Source: Ooceraea biroi (lineage: Eukaryota > Arthropoda > Insecta > Hymenoptera > Formicidae). Taken from it: DNA of 64,000 nt. Made by a program: the position numbers and the translations under genes. This document shows positions 48,458 to 60,840 of the stretch, one piece after another (positions within the stretch are counted from its first letter, which is position 1; each line of letters starts with the position of its first letter). The DNA lies in assembly GCF_003672135.1 (NCBI RefSeq), contig NC_039519.1, forward strand, positions 2,356,001 to 2,420,000, read 5' to 3'. Below the pieces are notes generated by a model that saw nothing but the letters and a program-made list of their open reading frames with translations, did not search any database and was not told the origin of the DNA.

Positions 48458-51165
48458 GGTAAATATTGACAATAACGGAGGCCGCCCCGATGACCTTGAC
48501 TTTAATATATATTGTCAAGTTACCCTCCTGAGAGACCTTCAAAAGGTTTTAGCCGTCGCTCGTTGTTTATTAAAAAGTTATTAACAAAAGAAGTTTAATA
48601 ATTTTGCATGACTTTTCAGCTGTCCACGCGAAGCAAGGACTTGAGTTTGACATATGTTACAAAGGTCACCTTCCCCCGCATTAGGTTTCACCCGTCGCTC
48701 GTTGTTTGTTAAAAAGTTGTTAACAAAAAAGTTTAATAAATAAAGCATAATTTTACGATACCATATACGTTTACAAAAGAGTATATTTGATGGAATTTTA
48801 GCTTTAAATCAGAAATAGGATTGGCTTAGGTTACATTTTCCGAAAGTGGTCCCGGACACATACGCTCGTTTTCAGCCCGCTTCACGGGAGGGCGGGGAGG
48901 GAGGGGCAAGGCCCCTCCCCCCCGCCGCACAGTGGGCATAAAGTCGCTTTTTGTGGCCAAAAGTCTCTAGACGGCTGAATTCTCAACCGATTGCAATGAA
49001 CTTTTTTTAAAATACTCGTCATTTATTGTACTATAACGGAGACTTGCACATTTTTTGACATTACAATTTGTTAATTAACAAAAAATCGAAATTATTGTAA
49101 ACTTCTTGGCAAGCATTTTTTATGTGTTCATAATTCCTTTAATCTTGATATACAAGGGTTTTCTGGGTCGCTGATTACGAAACCGTCACTAAAATTTCAA
49201 AATTAAAAATGGCGAATTCAATATGGCGGCCGTGAATTGGAAATGTAAAAACAAATTTTGTACAATTTGGTATATAGGGATTGTAATTATTAAAGGAAAT
49301 AATTATCATATAAAAGAAATAAGAAAGTACACTTCATAGTTTTAATAAGAATATTTGCAAAATACTCGCGTTTAGCGTTATCTGGAATGAAGGACGTAGC
49401 GAGCTTATAGTTTCATTTTTGTTTCTTTCTGATTTTTTGTTTTTTTATGTTTTACGTTTTTAAATATTTTTTACTTTTTTATATTTACTTTTTTCTTTGT
49501 ACATACATAGAATGTTAATAAAACTTCACTTATAATTACTATAATATTATTTGCATAAAATAAAAAAAATGTTATTACATACTTAAGACACTTAAAGAAC
49601 TTTTTCAATTACATTTTAATAATTTTTTAGCATCATCCAATAATTCATTACTTTGTTTGTCGGTTTTTAATCTTAAGCTACTGATAAGTGGATCAGATGG
49701 AACTAAAAGATAATGAATAACGTCTTCATTATCTTTTAGTTTCATCTGATCCACTTATCAGTAGCTTAAGATTAAAAACCGACAAACAAAGTAATGAATT
49801 ATTGGATGATGCTAAAAAATTATTAAAATGTAATTGAAAAAGTTCTTTAAGTTTCTTAAGTATGTAATAACATTTTTTTTATTTTATGCAAATAATATTA
49901 TAGTAATTATAAGTGAAGTTTTATTAACATTCTATGTATGTACAAAGAAAAAGTAAATATAAAAAAGTAAAAAATATTTAAAAACGTAAAACATAAAAAA
50001 ACAAAAAATCAGAAAGAAACAAAAATGAAACTATAAGCTCGCTACGTCCTTCATTCCAGATAACGCTAAACGCGAGTATTTTGCAAATATTCTTATTAAA
50101 ACTATGAAGTGTACTTTTTTATTTCTTTTATATGATAATTATTTCCTTTAATAATTACAATCCCTATATACCAAATTGTACAAAATTTGTTCTTACATTT
50201 CCAATTCACGGCCGCCATATTGAATTCGCCATTTTTAATTTTGAAATTTTAGTGACGGTTTCCTAATCAGCGACCCAGAAAACCCTTGTATATCAAGATT
50301 AAAGGAATTATGAACACATAAAAAATGCTTACCAAGAAGTTTACAATAATTTCGATTTTTTGTTAATTAACAAATTGTAATGTCAAAAAATGTGCAAGTC
50401 TCCGTTATAGTACAATAAATGACGAGTATTTTAAAAAAAGTTCATTGCAATCGGTTGAGAATTCAGCCGTCTAGAGACTTTTGGCCACAAAAAGCGATTT
50501 TATGCCCACTGTGCGCCGGAGCCAGTGTAAGAGATTTCACCGTACAGATTTTGATCACCTGGTACACGGTACGGATCCCGACAGAGGGAGGGGCGTAGTC
50601 CCTCCCTCCCCGCCCTCCCGCGAAGCGGGCTGAAAACGAGCGTATGTGTCCGGGGCTCTAGTTTCGGAAATATCAGGTTAGGTTAGGTTAGGTTAAAGCA
50701 GAGAATACTTTGTATTTAACTGTTTGTGCTTTTGGTTAAAGTGAAGAATGCTTTATACTTATATTAAAAGAAACTATTCTATATATTAACGATTCACTGC
50801 TTTAAATGACTTTCCTTCCTGCGTTCATATACATATTCGTCGTTTATATCTTTCAATATGCAAAATAACTATATTTTCTAAATTTCTTTTGTTAATAACT
50901 TTTTCATAAACAACGATCGACGACTAAAACCTAGTGTGGGTTATTCGGGAAGGTGACCTTTGTAATATATGCCAATATCATGTTCTTGCTTCGCGTGGAC
51001 AGCTAAAAATTCGTGCGAAATCATTAAACTTTTTTTGTTAATAACTGTTTAATAAACAACGAGCGACGGCTAAAACCTTTTGAAGATCACTCAGGAGGGT
51101 GACCTCTATAATATATGTCACGGTCAAGATCATCGGGGCGGCCTCCGTTATTGTCAATATTTACC
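48458..51165. mobile_element. Large palindromic (foldback) repeat of unknown family
   Basis: The 2.7 kb block is a near-perfect inverted repeat. The left arm (48458-49716) and right arm (49726-51165) meet at a nine-base loop. The outer ends read GGTAAATATTGACAATAACG and its complement. Each arm holds, from the outside in: two spaced copies of a block with GTCGCTCGTTGTTT and TTAACAAA; a GC-rich patch (CCCGCCCTCCCG type) next to GAAAACGAGCG; and a long AT-rich inner part. The right arm is about 180 bp longer, mostly near 50515-50585 and 50670-50700. No transposase was found. A-runs flank both ends (48451-48457 and 51166-51173), so any target duplication is hidden. The family is unknown to me; a foldback or long-TIR DNA element is the best guess. 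Confidence 0.8.
50675..50695 (+). repeat. Short interstitial TTAGG telomere-type repeat
   Basis: Four tandem TTAGG units (written AGGTT in this phase) lie in the right arm of the large palindrome. The matching place in the left arm has only one imperfect unit (around 48829-48836). TTAGG is the telomere repeat of most arthropods; short internal arrays are common in ant genomes, so this need not mark a former chromosome end. Confidence 0.8.
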
Positions 51166-54100
51166 AAAAAAAAGTAAAAGTTGTATAAAATGTGAAAGAA
51201 AAATACGGATTTGTGTAGAAAAACAGAAAAGCAATGTTTTATGATCTAGATGTGCGTGCTCGTACACACGCACTCTTGTCGCTGACTGTCGAAGCTGATG
51301 GCACTGTCAGGCGATCCGAAGTGTATCATCAGCCGTCCTATTTTAATAACACGATTTTAGAACGCTGCCTACCTCCCTCGGCATTGTCATTACGCGGCCG
51401 TCCGGGGGTGATTTCGTCCGAAATAATTAGCAGTCCCGGTAGTTGGTCTCAGCATAGGAGGGTCGCGGCATAATGGTAATGGCAGGGTGCCTCCTCGATA
51501 ATTTCGAACGTGCGGGGACGTGCCGCGCGCGGACCATGGCGGAGCGCGACGAGACGAGGGAATTAGGCGTAGATGTGCGACCCCGTCGGAGGCCCTGCTC
51601 GCTTCTCATGCTAACCCCCGGTAACGAGCCGAGGCGCCAGATAAGTAGAGGGCACCCCGCGCCGGAGGCTTCGGGAAATAAAATCAGGAGATTGCGGCCG
51701 CGGGTTCCCGTTCCCGACCGACCGAGGTCCTTAATGCTATCTGACGCGGGCTGATTTATCAAAGGCAGTGCCATTACCGTATCCGGAATGGTCGCCGTTC
51801 AGACGGACTTGAGATATGTCCGATTATGGACGGGTGTTCCATAAATCGAAGCTCCGTGGATAACGCTGCGAGGGAATGTTCACTCGGGCCTGGCGCGGCT
51901 CGGCTAAACGTTGCGTGAATGTTTCGCCCCAGAGTTTATGGTCCCAGAGTTATGTTAATGGTAGTGCGGTATTACGCGCAGCCGCGATGACGTTTTATTA
52001 AGCGGGAGTGTTCGAGGAATCCACTGGGTTCTCATGAAGATGTGTCAACTGACGTTTCATGAACTTCGCCGTGGATAGGTAATACGAGTCGGATCAATGT
52101 GAACCCGGCACCTGTCATTAGGAAAACTCAAAATTTACAAAATTTATCGTCTGACGATTGTAAAAATGATCGGCATTGTGGACGGCGTTTCTTTTCTAAG
52201 GGAGACACTAAACTTGAAAAAAAATCTGTGTACCGATCTGGTCATGGACATAAAAATGCAGGTCGTGCACGCTCGTGCGCTATTCGCCCGGGCCGACGTC
52301 AGTGTTTTATAGCCGACAGCTTTTTGTGTTCCGCAGTAGGCATTATTTTTCCTTCTAAACTCCGTTATACCTATGGAACAATGGAGAGATTAAAACGTAA
52401 AATATGATCTCTCGAGTATAGCCGGCGGTTTGAGGAGGGATGACCACTGGAGGGAAACGATACGGCATCTTGTGCCTACGGTAAATTTTGATATATACTT
52501 GAGGTTACCTCCTTTTCTCCTCTTACAGGCATAACGTAATCGCACCGAAGATTCATTTATTAATTTCAGAGTTCCAAGGAGAAGCTCTATGATTGATGAA
52601 TTACCGCCAACGTTTGCCGTCTCAATTAGCTAGATACGTTAACACGATCTAAATCAATTTTGAAGCGTACATTAAAACACCTGCTCTCTTTTGATTCCAA
52701 TAACGTATCTTAGAATCTATTTACTGGGATCATAAAACTAATCCTGATGGTGATTTATTTCAACGTTAGAATAATTTAGCGTTTGTATAAGTTTTATGTT
52801 TAATGTTTTCCATACATAGCAGCCAATAATTAATTTTAATAAATAGTCAGACCTGACATTTATGTCAGGCGATTTATTCATAGACGGAAATGAAAACTTT
52901 ATGACGTAATGTTTTATTAATTATGACTTTACTTGAGTGCAAATGCACAAAAGAATAAAATATATCTCTAGCTAGATTTAATCAACTATCGCATATAAAG
53001 TGGAATTTACTTAATTATACATATAATTTATAGACACATAATTATCGTACCTAGGTATCATACCTTAATGATGATAATTTTTAATACTTTTTAGTATTCG
53101 CTTTTTCTATTATATTATTCGTTTATATCCGGTTTTGCTTGTATGTTTAGCGATTTGAATGCGCGCTTTTGCATCTGAAACGTGCGTCATCGTAGTGATA
53201 AGTAAATTACGCGATTAACAAGTAAATTACTATGCACATTACTATGCACTTGCGATTGTCATCATTCTGCTTCAGTTCTGATATACATATTTCTCCACAT
53301 CTAAGAAGTTGATTCAGCAAGCAGCCACCGTTTTTCTTTTTCCTAGTGTAATTAATATTTCTGCTCTGCCTCTACGCGCGTCGACAAAAAGTACCTCTTG
53401 TGATAGACATTGACGTTCATCGCTCAGTTTTTTCATCAGGATTAATATCTCACCTGTATTGCGTGAATATTAAGCAAGTCATTTAATCAGTAAGCCGTTA
53501 TTATTGATTGACAGCGCGATAAAGCCATTTGGGCCCGGTGCGATATGCCCGACAAACTGGCATTCGCAGACGATTGACAAACTGTCGCTTCGTCCATCGT
53601 CTAAATTAAGTGATAATCCGAGTTAGTCGAGCGCATCATATTTATTATCCAAAGCTGTTTACACATGTCCGCGTTAATTTCAGCTACGGTTGCTCCGTTT
53701 GTCGTGGTTGTTTCCAGCGAAAGACAGTCCGAGCTAGACTGATTTACATAAACTGATTTACAGTGTCACCGATTTAAATGTGTCACCCGAATTCAGACGT
53801 CAAGGGTCAGCATCCGTTAAATACTATTAGTTTTTCACTCGATAACATACATTTCCCGACAATGGTATTCTGTGTGCATATAACGTGCAATTTGATAAAC
53901 GCAACACAATAATAACAAGAGAAATGAAACCTTGACAAGTAGAATAATAAAGAAAAGTGATTTCTCGATTAAAAAGAGCGACATTGTAAGAAAAAAGGCA
54001 GTAACATTCGCGTGGTGAAACAGCTAGAAACGTAGCGTGATTTCTAAAATTCGTTTGTGACTGTTTAATCCGCGGTAACGCGATTCAGGGTGTCTTTCGG

Positions 54101-54798
54101 CGAATCTCGCGAGAGAGGTGTCCGACAATGCGAGACGGGCTGCGCGGCGAGCTGCGCGCCGGACCATGGTGCTCTTGTATTTGTCAGATACGGAGTCACG
54201 TACCGAATACATTATCGGACGGGTACCACGGACTGTGCATGCGAAGGCTGAAAAGCAGGCGCAGATCGAGCCGGCGACGCTAGGAGAGAGGGCGGACGGA
54301 CGGACTGGCGGGTAACTATATTGATTGTGTAGCCGGCTGACAGCGACAGTGACATATGTCACCGAAGCTTCTCGTTATCGCTGATTTAAACATGAGGCAA
54401 CGAGGCCCTTGCCGAGTCGCCCGGTATGCTGCGCCGGCAGCTCTCCGTATTTCTGCCCGCGTGTCTCCGTCCCCTGTTATTATTATTGCCGAGCGTGCAT
54501 TTTTTCCCGTGCTCTTTTCCTTTTTCTTCTTTTCTCTTTTACCCGCCACTTCCTCTTTCCCGTTCGATCCATCGAGCGGCCGGTGCTGTCGGAAGCCAGG
54601 TAACGTGACCTCTTTGATCATCGGTGTAGTGAAACGGGTTGTCAGAAGTAATTACGAAGCCCGCGATGTAGCCGTCGTAGATGCGCGACACGCACTACAT
54701 TGTACGCTCCTTTCCGTGACGTTCGACGTTGTTGGATCCGGTCAATTCCAAGTCTTGCGTGAAAGCTGGACGTTTCAGACTTGGTGTAATCTTTTTCT

Positions 54799-54831
<33 letters not shown>

Positions 54832-56330
54832 CCCTCGCTTACCTCCCACCGAACTATTTTTATTTGCAGAGTTCGAACATGTAAAGCTTTCGCTGCGTAG
54901 CCGAGAGACAGCAAACTGAGTATACCCACGACTGGTTAACACTCGACGTCTGACGTAATAATAATGTAATAATAATGTAACGTAAACGACTGAAAAACGC
55001 GCAACGCGTGAGGCGATAAATCTTCATCGAGAAAACCATGCAGATTCGAGTATAAAGCCCGCGCCGCGACGCGTGGCTCACTTTTCATGCGAAACTTGAT
55101 ACAAAATAGGTTGTATCCGTCCTCGACGATACGTATATAACCGCGTAGCGCGCACCCCTGTCATTCCGGCGCGCGGTGCTGGGTGTATAAGAAGTTGGGA
55201 GCGAAGGGGGACAGGAGGACGGAGGGAGAAAGACCGCTATGATTTATTATCCCCCGCAAATTCTGTTTCTCCTCCGTGCACGCCAACTGCGCTCGCGTTC
55301 ATCCATCTTTTTCCCTTTCACGGCTCACCGAGCAACCCTCCTCCTCCCTTGTGTCCCGTTCTCCAACACTCGTCGGAACGTCTCTCCCTTCGCTCGCCCT
55401 CTTTGTTCCGCGCCATCTCTCAAAGTGACTGACTGCCTCCTTTATTATCCGCTTGTCAGCATTTTTACACTTTTATCCGAAGCTCGACCGGTGTCTATTG
55501 TTCCCGCAGCGGATTCGTGCACGGTCACAATACGGTCTTGAAGGACTCCAATGTACGGATCATTGTCGCGATGTCATCGGTTTCTGTAGTCATTGTGGAA
55601 CGGTGTACCGCGATTTAGAATGTCCCGCGCGTCCGATTCAACGCGCCGAATCAACGGAGGATCGGTGAATAACGAGGCTTGGATTTGTTCTCAGGTAGTC
55701 TGTTAATATCGATATCCTAAGCACGGCATTCTGTGACTTGCAGGCAAAAGAGAGATCGAATACTTGCCCACAGAACGTCGCGGAATCGCTTAAATCACGC
55801 TACTCGATCTTTGTCACGACTTTTTATAAATGATCGTGCGCTTCGCGATTTCAAACTGCTTTTCCACAGATTCCGAATTTATTCTGCCTTCGAATCTAAA
55901 TTATTAGCAAGAGAAAAGCGAGTAGACTTAATTTTTTCAACATTTTATTGCTTCAAGTGTATTGTTTTATATATGTAGATATATTCTCAATATATCCGAA
56001 AGCTTTCGTTGATTCATTCTTATACTTCATTTTACGTCGTAAATAACACTTGTCTATCCTATGAAATTATTTTGTTACAACAGCAAACCGTGCAAAAGAA
56101 CCGTGTCAGACGTATTTTAAAGTCATATAGTTTTATAGTTTTACGGAGATGATGGACAGACTACATCTCTACACAGGTATAATGTCCATTCCATTTAAGA
56201 AGAATGTCTTTGAAAGTTTCAAGAGATACATTTACAGTTAGGTACCTAAACTCTATTGTGTCACAATATTGTACACATGTTTAGTTTTATTATTACTTCT
56301 ATTTTTATTTAATCATAAAGCCAATTTATT
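51166..56330. other. Intergenic stretch without recognisable gene
   Basis: No supportable coding region in about 5 kb. A CT repeat lies at 54805-54831. The largest open frame (54356-54919, +) crosses that repeat and shows no domain. A perfect short hairpin CCTGACAT-TT-ATGTCAGG is at 52850-52867. TATATAA occurs at 55135-55141, with no gene visible after it. Confidence 0.5.
54805..54831. repeat. CT dinucleotide microsatellite
   Basis: About 13 CT units in a row. Simple repeat with no sign of function. Confidence 0.95.
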
Positions 56331-56365
56331 GTCGACCGAGCTGTCAAAAATCATACAACTAGATA

Positions 56366-56404
56366 CACAACGTTTCGACCATCAATTTTGGTCCTCTTCA
56401 GGTG
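56366..56404 (-). ncRNA. Hammerhead-like motif of a Penelope-type retroelement
   Basis: Read on the minus strand the motif is CTGAAGA, then a short hairpin with paired GACC and GGTC around a 9-base loop, then CGAAACGTTG. This is the layout of the minimal hammerhead ribozymes found in Penelope-like retroelements: core CUGAnGA, stem II, GAAA, very short stem III. The fifth core base is A instead of the U of the classical core, a change often seen in such copies, so cleavage activity is doubtful. No reverse transcriptase or GIY-YIG reading frame was found nearby, so only a fragment is present. Confidence 0.5.
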
Positions 56405-58531
56405 TAATATATGGTTAACACAAATTAGTCATCCTTGGCAGAAGATGACCAATAAACACATCACAATCTCACATCCGACTAATCTGACGGCAGCCACTCA
56501 AGTCTATTTTTATTTGTTTTTATTTCGAAAAATTATTTTCAAGTGTGTGTGAATATTGAGTTTTATTTATATGTATATAGCTGTGTACACCGAATATTGG
56601 TTGTAAAATAAATAATTTTTTGGGTAAAATTAAGCCGGGTCACGTAACCAAGCGCCTCTTGAATGCAGTGCAATGATTTTAGTTGATCTTCAGTATCCTC
56701 GCAATTGCGCATTTGGCTTTTTAGATTCTGAATTAATGCTTTAATTTGAAAAGTTCATTAGTCGGAATAATGATTTATTTTTCTTACTTTCTTTCTTTAA
56801 ATCGCATTGTTACGAAGAAAGCGAGAAAGAGAAAGAGAGAATAGACTTTATTGGTAAGAAAAATTCGAAGAATACACCGATTTCACTTTGTCAACAACAT
56901 TTATTGTACCATGGCACAATTTACGTGCTGTTACGTGCTAAATGTCACATGGCGAAGATATATCGTTTACGTAAGAACAATTAATTTTGGTTAATTAATA
57001 AATGTAGCTTGCACTCGTAACGATGACTCAATCACAGAAAGATTCTGCAAAGTGATTTACAACGGCATTGAAGTGCAACGGTCGCATTAAACAATTACGA
57101 ACTTGAACCTGGATGAAAATTGTTTATTATAGAAATGCACGTGCCAATGACCAGACTGAATGCGTTATCGAGACCCGTCGTCGGTTCTACATCTTCGAAG
57201 CTGGCATGAGGGTCGGCCTGAGATGAAAGAGAACTATATTAGCCGTAAACTCATCCGTCAGTGTCAAAACGTCAAAGAGTTGCCCCCGGGATATTAGCGG
57301 CGCTATAACAGCAGACAGTTTACATGGAAGCTAAACCGCCGGCTACCTTTACTTCGGGAAAACCAAGCAAAGAGCGCAGAGACTGCAAAGCGCGGTATTG
57401 ACATTGAATAAGACGGAAATGTGTGCGTCAAGTCCTAAGCTCACTAATGTAATTTTACAAGTGGAAAAAAAGCTCTTCACGTGAAACCTAACAAAATTAC
57501 GTAGAAGCAACTCATCGTTTTTCTTGATATTCACACACGAAGCGTATCTGTTGTTATCTGCTGTTTCAACATGTATGTACCTTACAGTGTACTTTATAAT
57601 ACTATGTTTATTCAACTTTTCATAATGCGATAAAAAGGACATAAAAATGCAGGATTGCAAGTAAGCGCATATACATATGTAATATTGTTATATCTATGAT
57701 CGCGCGAAAGTAAGAGCTAGCAGCTATGTGACACAGTAAAATTAATATTGCATCGCAATTGCAGCGAAAGTTGTTCCACGAAGGGAACAAAAGCGGCGTT
57801 GCGCGAAACCATTGTGGATCTCTATTCGCGGGCGTGCGCGCACGCGAATGCGGGCCGAGCGGCTTACATTATAATAGTTAATGATACCGAGAATGTTATA
57901 ATGAATTTCAGTGTAAATTACACTCGACATACCTATATGCATTTCTCAGATACTGTTCGGCTGCATTCCTGCGCGAAGTGCTCCCCGGGGTAATTATTGT
58001 TTACCGCGGGTATGCGGTTTACGTAGCGGGCGTGTGGATATCGTCATAATTCGTCGTAATTACCTTGTAACATAGTTACTTCATCGATCGCTTTATCTTG
58101 CTTAAGCTGTACTTAGCGGAATGGCCATAATCGCCTAACCGCGGAGCGAGTTCGAGTTCCAACGAGGTCCGATAGTCGAGCTCTTTAATAGCCGTATATC
58201 GCTTGTCAAGCGGACGCGCATGATGCGTGCCTGGCGAGCGCGTAAATGCGTTACACGCGTGAGTGCGCCGTCGGATTTCACCGAGTATGCATTTTGCGCG
58301 TTTTACTTCGCGTAAGTACATTCGAGCTTTCGACATCACGATATCACGGCTCCACGATCGGAGTATACCGGCAGGTATGCAGACGATCGGAAAGAATCGC
58401 TCATATCGAGATGCAGAAAGTGACAAATTTGAGCTCTTTCATTATCCAGCGCAAAATTACGCATCGCACAACGTGCGATATAGATGCTATATAGATACTA
58501 TATTATAGATGTTATACATATACGTATTATA
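56405..58531. other. Intergenic stretch without recognisable gene
   Basis: AT-rich DNA with a GA-rich patch at 56817-56841. The open frame at 57349-57660 (-) shows no domain. The beginning of this stretch may still belong to the Penelope-like fragment. Confidence 0.45.
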
Positions 58532-58533
58532 TA

Positions 58534-59808
58534 TTGGGTTGGCCAAAAAGTAATTGCGTTTTTTTTATATAAATAAAAGGCGAATTTTTCATGGGAAACA
58601 AAAACTTTATTAAACAATATATTGTCCATTTTGTTTGATTATGTTTTGCCATTTTTCAGGCAACTTCATGATTCCGCGCTCAAAAAAGTTCTTATCTTTT
58701 TCAGCAAAAAACAATTCCAACAACGATTTGATATCCTCATCAGCAGTCAAGGTTTTACCATTCAAGGCGTTTTGCAAAGAACGAAACAAATGGTAATCTG
58801 ATGGTGCCAGGTCTGGCGAATATGGTGGATGTGGTAACACATCCCATCCAAGCTGCAACAATTTTTCACGAGTGACCAAACTTGTACGTGGTCTAGCGTT
58901 ATCATGGTGAAACACAACACCTTTGCGATTCACCAATTCTCGACGTTTCTGTTTGATGGCATCGTTTAATTTATCCAGTTGACGACAGTATACGTCTGAA
59001 TTAATGGTTTGATTCCTTGCAAGCAGCTCAAAATACACAGTCCCACCAGACTGACAGCATAATCTTTCTTTGGTGAATATCTGCTTCTGAAGTGCTTTGA
59101 GCAGGTTCATCACGCTTGCTCCACGATCTTTTTCGTTTGACGTTGTTGTAGACGATCCATTTTTCGTCGCCTGTTATCATACGTTTCAAAAATGGATCAT
59201 TTTCCTCACGTTTCAAAAGAGAATCGCAGATGTCAATACGCTTAGTGAGATGAATTTCTTTGAGCTCATGTGGTACCCAAATATCGAGCTTACTAATGTA
59301 TCCAAGTCGTTTTAAATGGTTTTCAACACTCGATTTCGATACGTTAAGATTCTCAGCAATCTCTCGTGTCGTTAAACGCCGATTGGAATCGATCAGTGCC
59401 TTTATTTTGTCACCATCAATTTCGATTGGCCTTCCTGAGCGTGGTGCATCTTTCACATTAAAATCTCGAGATCGAAATTTAGTAAACGAATTTTGACACT
59501 GCCGCAGTTTTAAAGCATCTTCGCCATATACATCAGATAACTTTTTATGAGCTTGCACAGCGTTTTTCCCTTTTCGGAAGTAATAAAACAAAATATGAGG
59601 AAAATGTTCTTTTTGATTTTCCATTTTGAAATCGACGGCAAACAAACAATTGTTAACGAAATCGTGTACTTTCTTTTTGTAAAACAAGCTTGAACTGTGA
59701 GTTGTTAACCTACATAATAAATTTGCGGTTTAGAATGAAGTTAGTTACATTTCAAGACATGTATGTCCATGTATTGGAAGAAAACGCAATTACTTTTTGG
59801 CCAACCCA
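58534..59808 (-). mobile_element. Decayed mariner transposon
   Basis: The element runs on the minus strand. Its inverted ends share 28 bases beginning TGGGTTGGCCAAAAAGTAAT (58535-58562 and 59781-59808) and lie between TA dinucleotides (58532-58533 and 59809-59810). One end has an extra T. It is of a different mariner type from the intact copy at 47153. The ends resemble those of cecropia/mellifera-type mariners from memory. The transposase gene inside is broken by a frameshift. Confidence 0.93.
58610..59624 (-). pseudogene. Mariner transposase pseudogene, frameshifted
   Basis: The gene starts at the ATG at 59622-59624 (MENQKEHF) and ends at the TAA at 58610-58612. The N-terminal half has the DNA-binding region, WVPHEL and TGDEKW with the first catalytic Asp, and stays open to WWD near 59041. 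There a small deletion moves the rest into another frame, which continues from TVYFELL with HHDNARP and YSPDLAPSDYH, so all three catalytic Asp codons remain. The family motif DNARPH has become DNARPR, a second likely defect. It is closely similar in plan to the intact transposase at 47337-48365 but clearly not the same copy. Confidence 0.9.
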
Positions 59809-59810
59809 TA

Positions 59811-60840
59811 TATTTATATATATGTATGTATTGTTTGTCGAGTGCGATTGTTCGACAATGCTCAAAATCGTGAGACAAAAAAGTTTCGCACTGGTAACAC
59901 TCGCAATGCCACGAGAATATATTTAGATTTCGTCTGGTTGGTCCGCGCCGAAAATCTCGGCGACGGCCATCCGGGCATCGACGAATCCGCGTGAACATGC
60001 GATTCACACAACGCGAGCGGTAAAAGAGCGGTATACGCAAACATCGGAAGATCGGTAGCCACGAGGCGTTAAGTACCGGATGACTCGGTGCGCACGGCGC
60101 GGTCGGCGCCGGAGCTGGGGCGATAATTAAAACGCTTTTACAAAACTGTAGGCAAACAGCGCTTAAGTGGCTGTCATTCGTTACCCCGTGGGGCCACGGC
60201 GAGTCGGTAAGTCGCTGAGCGAGCAATCAATCACCCGGCCCGCGCTCCCTTACCCCCGCCGGCCCATTACATTTCTATTTTGAAAGCTGCTTATTAAGCG
60301 GGGCCGGCTGGAGAGACAGACAGGTTTCACGGTATAAAATATCGGGTTGCGCCGTGGTGGCAGGAACGACGGTTCCGTGTCGTAGCAGCTATGGTAGAGC
60401 TCCAGCGGGGCTGCGGGGTAGCTAGGGGAAGCGACCGTCATACGCAAGAGAGAGGGAGAAAGAGAAAGAGAGAGCGGCGGGGAGGACAGAGCGACGTAGA
60501 AGGGGACAGGGGAAGGGGAGGCCAAGCGGGAGGACTCGTCGGTTGGACGGGCGGGGAAGGGGATGGACGGCTGTAAAAGCGGTGAAATATCAAAGCCGGG
60601 ATGGGAGCTGTCATCGTCGGGCCAACATCATGGGTGGCGTGTTGAATTAGAATGCCTTCCCACACCCCACGCAGCACCGAACCCCACCGCAATTCTCCCA
60701 CCATAATGCCATTTCCCCTCCATCGCTCGCCTCGGGCGTGATGGAGGGGCAGAGGGGAGAGGAGGGGTGACAGGAGAGGACAGGTTATGCACCCCGGGTC
60801 GTCGGGGAAGAAGGGTGAGGATTGAGGAAAGATGTAGGTA
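59811..60840. other. Proximal upstream region of noc, no separate gene seen
   Basis: CpG-rich DNA with purine-rich tracts. Open frames here (such as 60438-60848, -) are Pro/Ser/Leu-rich shadows of the purine runs. The promoter of noc is likely near its right end, but no clear TATA box or initiator can be named. Confidence 0.45.
60445..60475 (+). promoter_or_regulatory. GA-rich tract, candidate GAGA-factor binding region
   Basis: GCAAGAGAGAGGG and AAAGAGAAAGAGAGAGCGG lie about 670-700 bases before the noc start codon, inside a longer purine-rich stretch to about 60560. Repeated GAGAG is the known binding site of insect GAGA factor (Trl), often found at promoters of developmental genes. The link to noc is inference. 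Confidence 0.3.
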
